DNA from: an uncultured Bacteroidota bacterium
GTDB taxonomy: Bacteria > Bacteroidota > Rhodothermia > Rhodothermales > UBA10348
NCBI GenBank assembly: GCA_937876355.1
Contig: CALFHN010000142.1
Span: forward strand, 1 to 55,340
Length of the DNA: 55,340 nt
Direction: 5' to 3'
Shown here: in pieces, positions 17,038-25,110 of the stretch
Numbering within the stretch: position 1 is the stretch's first letter
Layout: every line of letters begins with the position of its first letter
The notes under the pieces: model-generated
The model's input: the letters and a program-made list of their open reading frames with translations, nothing else
Databases searched by the model: none
Told to the model about the DNA's origin: nothing
Position numbers and translations under genes: made by a program

Positions 17038-17268
17038 TTATGCTAGTCTCTCTCTGAGCTCTGCTTCTTCCTCCTCCCCTGCTGGGCGCACTATCGAAAC
17101 GCCCCTTACTTGGAGATAGTCACGAAGAGTATCGTCAAGTACCTCTTCGGCAGTCACCAACTCCTCGTCTCCTGGAGCTAATGTTATAGTTCTCGTGGCC
17201 ATTTCGATCGTCACCAAGGTAGGATTGGTGTTTTTGATCAACATGCCTTTTCGCTTTCGTATGGTCAT
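17038..17268 (-). CDS. Small hypothetical protein upstream of QTMAN-like gene
   Basis: The predicted protein has 76 residues, or 68 if it starts at the second ATG (17244). I do not recognise the family. The sequence is a short beta-type segment (MLIKNTNPTLVTIEMATRTITLAPGDEE) followed by an acidic helical tail rich in Glu (AGEEEEAELRERLA). There is no signal peptide, membrane helix or cysteine. It ends 4 bp before the glycosyltransferase start, so the two are almost certainly co-transcribed. Its regular codon pattern and position support a real gene. Confidence 0.6.
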   Translation of the reverse strand: MTIRKRKGMLIKNTNPTLVTIEMATRTITLAPGDEELVTAEEVLDDTLRDYLQVRGVSIVRPAGEEEEAELRERLA

Positions 17269-17399
17269 AACTGGTCGTAAAGTTTAACAAGCACACCCTA
17301 AGAGGGACAGGCCTTATTCGAGTATACAACTTTACTGTTTCATTCTCCTTTTCCAATTCCTCTGTTTGTCTATGTAAGTTCGCATTTCATCGGATTCTT

Positions 17400-18083
17400 A
17401 TGAAAGTCGTTTCAAAGTGGCAGGCATTGTTTGACGTGTTTATACCCAACTTATGTCATCATTGCTCTATTTCATCCATTTCATCGGCTTCATCCACTAC
17501 ACGGGGGTATTTATGCTTAAAATGTGCAGACAGCATGAATCAGTGCATTATTCCGGACTGTGAGCTTCCCGGTTGGACCCCAAATGGTCGTCCGGTATGG
17601 GGCAAATGGTATTATCGGCAAGATTCCCCCATTCGCACACTGCATCGTATGCTCAAGTACGATAGTCGCGACGATGTGGGCTTTATTTTAGGAAATCATC
17701 CCCTTAATCTCAGCCAAGAAGTGACTTTGTGCACGGCCATGCCATCTCATCGTTCCAAGATACTTGAAAGAGGATTTCTACATACCCAACCAGTAGCTGA
17801 ACACTTTGCTTTTTCTAACGGACTGGTCATGTCAAATAACATACTATTTCGCCCGGCTCTTGCTGCCTCTCAAAGCGGACTAAGTCGAGAAAAGCGAATC
17901 GAAAACACGCAAAAGGCCTTTAAAGTCAAGGTTCAGCTTGAAAACCAACACATTTTATTGATAGACGACGTAATGACCACTGGGGCCTCGCTGGATGCTG
18001 CTGCAGAGGCTCTCGAAACGGCTGGAGCCCGTGTCTCTCTTGCTGTTGCCGCGTTTCGCCGAGAGGCGTTTCTGCGGCCCTAG
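17400..18083 (+). CDS. comF: ComF family phosphoribosyltransferase-like protein
   Basis: The 227-residue protein has the ComF layout: an N-terminal zinc-ribbon-like pair of CxxC motifs (CHHC at about 19-22 and CLKC at about 39-42), and a C-terminal type I phosphoribosyltransferase domain with the PRPP loop [13 protein letters not shown]. ComF proteins support uptake of transforming DNA on the cytoplasmic side of the membrane in naturally competent bacteria and are also widespread in non-competent ones. No other competence gene is adjacent. It converges with the ABC ATPase gene over about 60 bp containing three diverged G-rich 17-18-bp repeats (18094-18142). Confidence 0.88.
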   Translation: MKVVSKWQALFDVFIPNLCHHCSISSISSASSTTRGYLCLKCADSMNQCIIPDCELPGWTPNGRPVWGKWYYRQDSPIRTLHRMLKYDSRDDVGFILGNHPLNLSQEVTLCTAMPSHRSKILERGFLHTQPVAEHFAFSNGLVMSNNILFRPALAASQSGLSREKRIENTQKAFKVKVQLENQHILLIDDVMTTGASLDAAAEALETAGARVSLAVAAFRREAFLRP

Positions 18084-18144
18084 TTGATCTAAAAAGTGGG
18101 CGGGTCTAAGAAACGGGGTGGCTCGAGGAAGCGGGCGGCCGAGT

Positions 18145-18771
18145 CTATCGAAAGTCTTCCACATTAATCCGAAACTGGCAGGCTTCTGCTTCCGCTCTTT
18201 CGTTCGTTGCGACGATGACGATCTTACCTTCGTAAACGGCCCGAGTTATCACGGCGTGCACCATTTCCTCTCCGTCTGTATCCAACGTAGCCGTGGGTTC
18301 GTCTAAAATCAAGACAGGCGGATTGGATAACAACGCTGTCGCGATTCGTACCCGTTGCAACATCCCGGACGAAAACGTTCGAACTAGGTCGTCGGCCCGG
18401 TTCAACAGTTGTACTTGATCCAAGACGGCTTCGATTTTATCGTTCACATCAGATAGGCGCCGAGCCTTCGCAATAAACTCCAAGTTTTCCCTAGGTGAAA
18501 AACCGTCATATACATTCAAGTACGGGGCCACCAGTCCACACGAAAGCGGACGCATCTCAGAATCAATTTCTTTTCCCTCTACTTGAAGCACAACCTGGCC
18601 TTTCACCGGTTGCATGAGGCCGGCAAGTATTCGAACCAATGTAGATTTACCCGAGCCGTTCGCGCCTTCAATTGAGGTAGTCGTCCCACCAGAAAATTCA
18701 AGATTCATTTTTCGGAATAATAACCTTTTTCCGAATCGATGGCCTAGAGTGTGGGTAGTAATGGAGTGCAT
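18145..18771 (-). CDS. ABC transporter ATP-binding protein, CcmA-like
   Basis: From the ATG at 18771 the protein has 208 residues; an upstream start at 18798 adds nine residues without similarity. It contains a complete nucleotide-binding domain: Walker A GANGSGKST, signature FSSGMLQRV, Walker B VLILDEPTATLD and a following VATNE in place of the usual H-loop histidine region. The short size and pattern resemble CcmA, the ATPase of the CcmAB haem/cytochrome-c maturation transporter, and similar stand-alone ATPases. No permease gene (CcmB type) is adjacent, so the partner is unknown. Confidence 0.85.
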   Translation of the reverse strand: MHSITTHTLGHRFGKRLLFRKMNLEFSGGTTTSIEGANGSGKSTLVRILAGLMQPVKGQVVLQVEGKEIDSEMRPLSCGLVAPYLNVYDGFSPRENLEFIAKARRLSDVNDKIEAVLDQVQLLNRADDLVRTFSSGMLQRVRIATALLSNPPVLILDEPTATLDTDGEEMVHAVITRAVYEGKIVIVATNERAEAEACQFRINVEDFR

Positions 18772-18925
18772 ACTTGAAAATAACCCCAACACGTGCAAAT
18801 CCCTAGTATTTGGATCATCAAGGACATTTTGAACAGCGATTTACCACCGTTTTTAGGAAATGTTTATGCATTTCTGAAGCATGTTTAGTAACCTATTTAA
18901 CTCCTGTTATTAATTCCTACTATGA

Positions 18926-18966
18926 AATTCTAAAATCGAATTCTAAAATCGAATTCTGAATTCGAA
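18926..18966. repeat. 13-bp tandem repeat and palindrome just before the DNA polymerase gene
   Basis: AATTCTAAAATCG is present twice in tandem (18926-18938 and 18939-18951), followed by a partial third copy AATTCT. The third unit joins a palindrome TCGAATTC-T-GAATTCGA (18949-18965). The array ends 8 bp before the polymerase ATG, so it occupies the ribosome-loading region. No Shine-Dalgarno is present. Confidence 0.8.
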
Positions 18967-18973
18967 CCGCCTC

Positions 18974-21349
18974 ATGTCTTCAAGAAAAGTCAGCGATGTT
19001 TTGTTGTACGGCCACGATGCGACGGAGCGCATCGTGGCCGTACAGGCTATGACCGACCATCCTTCCAAGACGGGACATGTTCAAGTCTACCACCGCAGCG
19101 AAGAAACGCATTCTGTCCACATATCGGAAGTCCCCTTTTATCCATTTTTTTTCCTGTCAAACATTGAGCTCTTAGGCGGATTTTCGAGAACAAAATTCCA
19201 ATTCCAAGCCCTCGAAGGCGACCTTCATTTTCGTTATTTGGTCGTATTTACGAATTGGAAGGAGTACTGGGCTGCCCAAAGACATGTGGACCGAAAAGCT
19301 TCAACTTCCGGCGAGTCATCCCCGTCGTATACCGTTAGTTCGCCAGGACAACAGTATTTGATGCAAAGCGGTCGGACCTGTTTTAAGGGAATGCAATTTG
19401 ACGACTTGCACCGGTTGCAGCTAGATATTGAATGTATTTCAGAGCTGGACTTCCCAAATGCCGATCGACTGGAGGATCGCATCATACTGATCGCTCTATC
19501 TGACAACAAAGGTTGGAGACAGGTTTTGGGAGCTCCTGAGTGGAGCGAGGAGCGCTTGCTCCAAACCATGGTCGAAACGATTCAAGAAATCAATCCCGAC
19601 GTTATCGAAGGGCATAATATTTTTCGATTCGATTTCCCGTATATCCTTCGTCGATGTGCGTTGCACGGGGTGGTTTGTGCAATCGGCCGAGATCGAAGTG
19701 AACCAAGAACGTTTGCGACTTCAACCCGCTTCGCGGAGCGTTCGTTCGATTTTACGGCGTTAGATATTGCCGGTCGTCACGTGATCGATACGTTTTTTCA
19801 AGTGATGACGTACGATGTAGTAAAAAGAGATTTGCCAGGTTATGGACTTAAGGAGGTTTCCAAATATTTTGGATTTGCCCCAGCAGATCGGACGTATATC
19901 GACGGATCCCAGATTACAGAATTGTGGAAGTCAGACCCAAGCTTGGTCATCCGCTACGCGCTCGATGATGTTATCGAAACGGAACGCCTAGCGCGCCATC
20001 TGTCAGAATCAACATTCTATCTCACCCAGATGCTTCCAATGGAGTACGGACAGGTTTCCAGGGTTGGTCCGGCTTCTAAAATTGAATCTCTGTTTGTGCG
20101 GGAATATCTACGGAAAAAACATTCACTTCCCCGGTCCGAGTGGGGAGCTCAAACCCAAGGGGGTTATACCGATATTTTTTTTACCGGAGTAACTGGGCCC
20201 ATCGTGTATGCCGACGTAGAGAGCCTGTATCCATCAATCATGTTGAACTATGACATCAAGCCAAGTAGCGATAGTCTATTGCTTTTTCCGAAGCTACTCA
20301 AAAAGTTAACCGACTTACGACTGGCCGCGAAGTCCGAAATGCAGCATGCCATTTCCGGCGAACTAAAAAGTGCCTTAGACGCCCGTCAAAACTCGTACAA
20401 GGTTATTATTAACAGCTTTTATGGCTTTCTTGGGTTTTCACAGGCGCTGTTCAATGATTTTTCTGAAGCTGATCGAGTGGCCATAACAGGACAGAATCTT
20501 CTGTTGTCCATCATTCAAAAAGTGGAGGAGCGAGGAGGGAAAGTGTTGGAAGTCGATACGGATGGCGTCTTGTTCGTTCCCCCCTCCGAAGTACACGGCG
20601 AGGCGGCCGAGCTAGGTTTCATCTCGGATCTAAACCAAGAAATGCCGGAAGGTATCCGGATTGGTTTTGACGGTCGCTACAAAAAAATGCTATCGTACAA
20701 GAAAAAAAATTATGCGCTGGAGCCCTATGAAGGCGATCTGAAGCTAAAGGGGTCTTCACTCGTTTCTCGGGCAATCGAGCCATTTGGCCGGCGGTTTGTA
20801 CGTAAAACAATTGGTCAACTACTCGAAAACGATATTCAAGGAATACACGAGGCCTACCTCGACACTAGAAACCACATTATCGACCACAAGTGGAACGATG
20901 TCGCAGAGTTCGCCCGAACCGAAACACTAAAAGATTCCCTCAAGAAATACCAACGCGACATCGGTGAAGGAAAACGAACTCGGAGTGCACCTTACGAATT
21001 GGCATTGGCTAGGAAGCGTACTACTTTGCAACCGATTCAAAAAGGAGATCGAGTTAGTTATTATGTTGCTGGCTCCGCCGATTCGGGCCCCGCATTCGAA
21101 TCTGCGCGACTTGCGGAAGAATGGAATATTGACCGCCCCGACGAAAACACTGCGTATTATTTGAGGCGTTTTGACGATGTCTGCTCAAAATTTGAGGTGT
21201 TTTTTGAACCACACCATTTTAGGTCCATATTTTCGAAAGAAGATTTATTTGGCTTTGACCCTGCCCCCATTAAGATTAAACATCAGGATTTTCCACTACC
21301 CTCCTTCCTGACTTCAACCACATTCGAACAAGATGCAGAAGAATTTTAA
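18974..21349 (+). CDS. Family B DNA polymerase with proofreading exonuclease
   Basis: The 791-residue protein is close to the length of E. coli Pol II. An N-terminal domain (LYGHDATERIVAV) leads to a DEDDy 3'-5' exonuclease: Exo I LDIECIS (D151, E153), Exo II GHNIFRFDFPYI, Exo III YALDDVIET. The polymerase domain has motif A YADVESLYPSIM (D414), motif B KVIINSFYGFLG (K476, N480, Y483) and motif C VDTDG (D528, D530). All catalytic carboxylates are present, so both activities should work. Family B enzymes in bacteria usually serve in damage tolerance or repair. The sialidase gene starts 17 bp before its stop. A perfect 17-bp hairpin lies within codons 11-24. Confidence 0.93.
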   Translation: MSSRKVSDVLLYGHDATERIVAVQAMTDHPSKTGHVQVYHRSEETHSVHISEVPFYPFFFLSNIELLGGFSRTKFQFQALEGDLHFRYLVVFTNWKEYWAAQRHVDRKASTSGESSPSYTVSSPGQQYLMQSGRTCFKGMQFDDLHRLQLDIECISELDFPNADRLEDRIILIALSDNKGWRQVLGAPEWSEERLLQTMVETIQEINPDVIEGHNIFRFDFPYILRRCALHGVVCAIGRDRSEPRTFATSTRFAERSFDFTALDIAGRHVIDTFFQVMTYDVVKRDLPGYGLKEVSKYFGFAPADRTYIDGSQITELWKSDPSLVIRYALDDVIETERLARHLSESTFYLTQMLPMEYGQVSRVGPASKIESLFVREYLRKKHSLPRSEWGAQTQGGYTDIFFTGVTGPIVYADVESLYPSIMLNYDIKPSSDSLLLFPKLLKKLTDLRLAAKSEMQHAISGELKSALDARQNSYKVIINSFYGFLGFSQALFNDFSEADRVAITGQNLLLSIIQKVEERGGKVLEVDTDGVLFVPPSEVHGEAAELGFISDLNQEMPEGIRIGFDGRYKKMLSYKKKNYALEPYEGDLKLKGSSLVSRAIEPFGRRFVRKTIGQLLENDIQGIHEAYLDTRNHIIDHKWNDVAEFARTETLKDSLKKYQRDIGEGKRTRSAPYELALARKRTTLQPIQKGDRVSYYVAGSADSGPAFESARLAEEWNIDRPDENTAYYLRRFDDVCSKFEVFFEPHHFRSIFSKEDLFGFDPAPIKIKHQDFPLPSFLTSTTFEQDAEEF
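19005..19044. repeat. Perfect 17-bp inverted repeat at the start of the DNA polymerase gene
   Basis: TGTACGGCCACGATGCG (19005-19021) and CGCATCGTGGCCGTACA (19028-19044) are exact reverse complements around the loop ACGGAG. The hairpin begins 31 nt into the coding sequence and encodes the conserved LYGHDATERIVAVQ segment. In mRNA it would form a very stable stem close to the initiating ribosome. Confidence 0.95.
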
Positions 21350-22487
21350 TCCGCTGGCTTTCCTGCTCCTGCTCTCCATTTCTGGGTGTACACCACAGGT
21401 CAACGACTGGAATGTGACGCTAGTGGAATCAGATTTTTCTATCCCAACACTGGACCTAGCCCAGGTACCCGAAATTCAGTCCGTTGTGGACCGGGAAGAT
21501 GGCCAATACTTGGGCCACCCCACAACGTCTTTGCTAGATGATGGTAAAACTATCCTTGCAACGTATCCAAAAGGGCATGGGAGGGGCGAAATTGTATATA
21601 AAAAGAGTATTGATGGTGGAAAACACTGGAGTGAAAGGCTCCCTACACCTACCTCTTGGGAAACGTCTTTAGAAGTGCCAACTCAATTCCGCTTTCAGAA
21701 AAAAGATGGGACGAAGCGCATACTTTTGTTTTCTGGCCTTTACCCCATTCGCATGGCAAAAACTGACGACGATGGGAAGACGTGGACCCAATTAGAAGCT
21801 ATTGGTGAATTTGGAGGGATCGTCGCCATGTCTTCGGTCATACAGCGCAAGGACGGATCTCTAGCTGCCTTTTTTCATGACGACGGGCGCTTTTTACGTT
21901 CAGGCGGAAATGCTGGTGTTTTTACTGTTTACCGCACTGTTTCGGTGGATGATGGAGACACTTGGTCAGGCCCTACGGTGGTAATCCAGCACGACACGTT
22001 AGATTTGTGCGAACCTGGGGCGGTTTGGTCCCCCAACAATTCAGAATTGGCCTTACTTCTCCGAGAAAATAGTCGAACCGCCCTATCCCAAGTCATTTTT
22101 TCGTCCGATAAATCCGAGACCTGGTCAGAACCCGTGCCGCTCCCCGTTGAGCTTACAGGAGATCGTCATACCGCAAAATATCTAAATGATGGCCGCCTGA
22201 TCGTAGTGTTCCGAGACATGGCCCCTGAAAGCCCAACAAAGGGCGACTGGGTAGCCTGGGTGGGCACGTACGAGGATATTAAGAAGGGGCATCCGGGTCA
22301 ATATCGAATACGAATCATGGATAACATCAATTCGTGGGACTCGACCTATCCCGGAGTTGAAGTTTTGCCAGATGGAACGGTGGTCAGCACCACGTACGGA
22401 CATTGGCAAGAAGGAAGTGAACCGTACATTGTTTCCGTACGGCTTGATATGAATATGTTGGACCGATGGTTCAAAAAACTCAATTGA
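21333..22487 (+). CDS. Sialidase-like (BNR/Asp-box) lipoprotein
   Basis: The 384-residue protein starts with a lipoprotein signal (MQKNFNPLAFLLLLSISGC; lipobox SISG|C), so it is anchored on a membrane facing the periplasm or surface. It shows repeated Asp-box motifs of the six-bladed sialidase propeller: SIDGGKHWSE, TDDDGKTWTQ, SVDDGDTWSG and the degenerate SSDKSETWSE. The family cleaves terminal sialic acids or related sugars from glycans; substrate is not certain because related BNR propellers include other hydrolases. Its ATG overlaps the end of the DNA polymerase gene, and the hexosaminidase gene begins directly at its stop, implying a three-gene transcript. Confidence 0.85.
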   Translation: MQKNFNPLAFLLLLSISGCTPQVNDWNVTLVESDFSIPTLDLAQVPEIQSVVDREDGQYLGHPTTSLLDDGKTILATYPKGHGRGEIVYKKSIDGGKHWSERLPTPTSWETSLEVPTQFRFQKKDGTKRILLFSGLYPIRMAKTDDDGKTWTQLEAIGEFGGIVAMSSVIQRKDGSLAAFFHDDGRFLRSGGNAGVFTVYRTVSVDDGDTWSGPTVVIQHDTLDLCEPGAVWSPNNSELALLLRENSRTALSQVIFSSDKSETWSEPVPLPVELTGDRHTAKYLNDGRLIVVFRDMAPESPTKGDWVAWVGTYEDIKKGHPGQYRIRIMDNINSWDSTYPGVEVLPDGTVVSTTYGHWQEGSEPYIVSVRLDMNMLDRWFKKLN

Positions 22488-24146
22488 ATGATGAATCGAC
22501 TAGTTATAGGCTTATTGACGATGTGTACCCTCTTGATAGGGTGTCAAACGAAAACGCCTAACGCGCCTGACGTGCCAATCATTCCAAATCCGCTACTTGT
22601 TGAGGGCGGTATCGGAGTGTTTGTTTTTTCAGAATCAACTGCCTTTAAGACTTCATCAGATTCGCTTTTGAACGTTACGGAGCGATTTGCGACCGAATTG
22701 CGGCGCTCAACGGGCCTCGCTTTGCCTGTCTCAACTTCAGAAGGCAATATTGGCGTCTCGATTAATCAGGATTTAGGTGCAGAATCGTACTCGTTGGAGA
22801 TTACTGAAGACGCAATATTGGTACAAGGAGGCGACGAAGCAGGAATATTTTATGCTTTCCAGTCGCTCAGGCAGCTGTTACCCTCGGAAATTGAAGTTGG
22901 ATTTACTGTCTCCGGAGTTGTTTGGGAGGTCCCCGCCGTGACCATTCAAGACGCCCCACGGTTTCCATATCGCGGTCTACATTTAGATGTTGGAAGACAT
23001 TTTTTTGACGTCACTTTTGTGAAAAAGTATATCGACACGATGTCGCGTTACAAATACAATCGCTTTCACTGGCACCTAACGGAGGACCAAGGTTGGCGAA
23101 TTGAGATTAAAAAGTACCCATTGCTGACCGAAGTGGCGGCTTGGCGTAAGGAAACTATCGTTGACAAAAATTTCAACCCGTATATCGGCGATGGCATCCC
23201 GCATGGCGGATTTTATACTCAAGAACAGGTTCGCGACGTTGTTCAATATGCGGCCGATAGATTCGTCACCGTAATACCTGAAATCGAGATGCCAGGGCAC
23301 TCTTCAGCTGTTCTGGCTGCGTATCCTTCGCTGGGGTGCCATCCTGGCCCGTTTACCGTCCCCACCATTTGGGGAGTTATGGATGAGATCTTATGCCCAA
23401 CTGAAGAGACGTTTACCTTTTTGGAAGATGTGCTGACTGAGGTCATGGCGCTTTTCCCTAGTGAATACATTCATATTGGGGCTGACGAAGTTCCAAAAAC
23501 TCGGTGGGAAAACAGCGCGGTTGCCCAAGCCGTTATCAAACGAGAAGGCCTCAAAGACGAACATGAACTCCAAAGCTGGTTTATTCGCCGAATTGAATCG
23601 TTTTTGAACAAAAACGGTCGCAGTTTAATTGGTTGGGATGAAATACTAGAAGGCGGGCTCGCGCCGAATGCGACTGTTATGTCCTGGAGGGGCATGGTTG
23701 GCGGGATTGAAGCCGCAAACCAGGGACACGACGTTATTATGACACCGACGAAGTACGCGTATTTCGACTTCTATCAAGCAGATCCAGAGCGAGAACCATT
23801 AGCTATGAATTGGGCAGGATTTACGATCCCACTCGATACCGTGTATGCTTTTGAACCCGTGCCAAAAGAACTATCCATTGAAAAGGCCAAACATATTTTG
23901 GGGGCGCAAGCAAATGTATGGACAGAGTACATATCGACCCCCGAATACGTGGAATATATGGTCTATCCCCGCGCACTGGCACTTTCTGAGGTCGTTTGGT
24001 CGGCACGTAGTCGGCGGGACATCGACAGTTTTTACAAACGCCTGGTCGGCAATTTGCCTCACCTGGAATCCTTGGGGGTCAACTATCGGATTCCAGAGCC
24101 GCGGCAACCCACCAAGACGGGAGAATTGCCACCGCAAATCAATTAG
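22488..24146 (+). CDS. Beta-N-acetylhexosaminidase, GH20 family, lipoprotein
   Basis: The 552-residue protein starts with a lipoprotein signal (MMNRLVIGLLTMCTLLIGC; lipobox LIG|C). An N-terminal GH20b domain is followed by the GH20 TIM barrel from about residue 160 (FPYRGLHLDVGRHFFDV, FHWHLTEDQGWRIEIKKYP). The catalytic Asp-Glu pair is D333-E334 in HIGADEVP, and substrate-binding tryptophans appear in SWRGM and ANVWTEY. It removes terminal N-acetylglucosamine or N-acetylgalactosamine by substrate-assisted catalysis, from chitin oligomers, glycoproteins or peptidoglycan fragments. The start codon immediately follows the sialidase stop (TGAATGATG), so the two enzymes are translationally linked and probably trim the same glycans in sequence. 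Confidence 0.93.
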   Translation: MMNRLVIGLLTMCTLLIGCQTKTPNAPDVPIIPNPLLVEGGIGVFVFSESTAFKTSSDSLLNVTERFATELRRSTGLALPVSTSEGNIGVSINQDLGAESYSLEITEDAILVQGGDEAGIFYAFQSLRQLLPSEIEVGFTVSGVVWEVPAVTIQDAPRFPYRGLHLDVGRHFFDVTFVKKYIDTMSRYKYNRFHWHLTEDQGWRIEIKKYPLLTEVAAWRKETIVDKNFNPYIGDGIPHGGFYTQEQVRDVVQYAADRFVTVIPEIEMPGHSSAVLAAYPSLGCHPGPFTVPTIWGVMDEILCPTEETFTFLEDVLTEVMALFPSEYIHIGADEVPKTRWENSAVAQAVIKREGLKDEHELQSWFIRRIESFLNKNGRSLIGWDEILEGGLAPNATVMSWRGMVGGIEAANQGHDVIMTPTKYAYFDFYQADPEREPLAMNWAGFTIPLDTVYAFEPVPKELSIEKAKHILGAQANVWTEYISTPEYVEYMVYPRALALSEVVWSARSRRDIDSFYKRLVGNLPHLESLGVNYRIPEPRQPTKTGELPPQIN

Positions 24147-24185
24147 AAACCAGTGGGGGCTAACTTCAACCGGACGAACAGGTCA

Positions 24186-25091
24186 CTAAAAGGAATCTAC
24201 GAGTCGATAAGCGTCTATTACAGAGCGCTCTCCCTCCTTTCCGGCAATAGAATTTCCGTGTTCCATCCCAAGTACGCCCGTATAACCTTTCGAATGGATG
24301 TGTTTGAAGACATTCAAGAAGTTTGTTTCGCCGGTGGTTGGCTCTTTACGCCCTGGGTTGTCTCCAATCTGGAAATAGGCAATTTCATCCCAGGCCGCGT
24401 CCATATTAGGAATGAGGTTGCCTTCGCTTATTTGCTGGTGATACAAATCATCCAGAATTTTACATGATGGGCTACCCACTGCTTTACATATTTCGTAGGC
24501 CTGCGCAATTTTGACGAGAAACTGCCCTGGATGATCGCGTGGATTGAGCGGCTCCAACACCATTACAATTCCATGTGGTTCTAGAATTTCGCTTGCTCGC
24601 TTCAACGATTCAACCAAGTTTGCAGTCTGAAATCCGATGTCCAATCGAAGATCCACGTGCCCTGGTACAACCGTTGCCCAAGTGGCATTCACCCTTTTGG
24701 CGACATCAACGGAATCTTTAATAAATCCTAAAAATTCCTCCCGCAACGACACGTCTCCAGATGTCAAATTTGGCTTGTTCCAATAAATCTCGTGGGCCAC
24801 AAAAACACCCATTTGAATGCCTCGACGAGCCATAGTCGCTGCCATTTCTTCCTGCACTTGGACGGACCTAGTTCGCATTCCATTGTCTTCAAAGGCGGTA
24901 AAACCTTCGTCGGCCATGAAATTTAGTTGATCAACTGGATCCTTTCCTGCGTGTACGGCAAACATGCCCAAGTGAGGGGCATAATTGAGGTTAAATGATC
25001 CTTTGGAACTCACCGTTGGGAATGTCGGACTTCCCGCCAAAGACCCTGCCCCGACAATAACGCCCGATTTAACAAAATCTCTTCGCTTCAT
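24186..25091 (-). CDS. Tat-exported sugar isomerase (hydroxypyruvate isomerase-like TIM barrel)
   Basis: From the ATG at 25091 the protein has 301 residues and opens with a twin-arginine signal (MKRRDFVKSGVIVGAGSLAG). The upstream start at 25163 would bury this signal and is rejected. The mature part is a xylose-isomerase-like TIM barrel of the Hyi type, with metal-site segments VLEPLNP, ILDDLYHQQISEGNLIPNM and GMEHGNS. Family members isomerise hydroxypyruvate/tartronate semialdehyde or epimerise sugars; the substrate here is unknown. It lies 19 bp after a Tat-exported Gfo/Idh dehydrogenase, a pairing typical of periplasmic carbohydrate pathways in marine bacteria. Confidence 0.87.
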   Translation of the reverse strand: MKRRDFVKSGVIVGAGSLAGSPTFPTVSSKGSFNLNYAPHLGMFAVHAGKDPVDQLNFMADEGFTAFEDNGMRTRSVQVQEEMAATMARRGIQMGVFVAHEIYWNKPNLTSGDVSLREEFLGFIKDSVDVAKRVNATWATVVPGHVDLRLDIGFQTANLVESLKRASEILEPHGIVMVLEPLNPRDHPGQFLVKIAQAYEICKAVGSPSCKILDDLYHQQISEGNLIPNMDAAWDEIAYFQIGDNPGRKEPTTGETNFLNVFKHIHSKGYTGVLGMEHGNSIAGKEGERSVIDAYRLVDSF

Positions 25092-25110
25092 GTTACTTTT
25101 TGACGCTTTT

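Noticed and set aside
24153..24467. 104-residue plus-strand frame after the hexosaminidase gene
   Set aside because: It overlaps the C-terminal half of the Tat-exported isomerase in antisense; no signal or domain.
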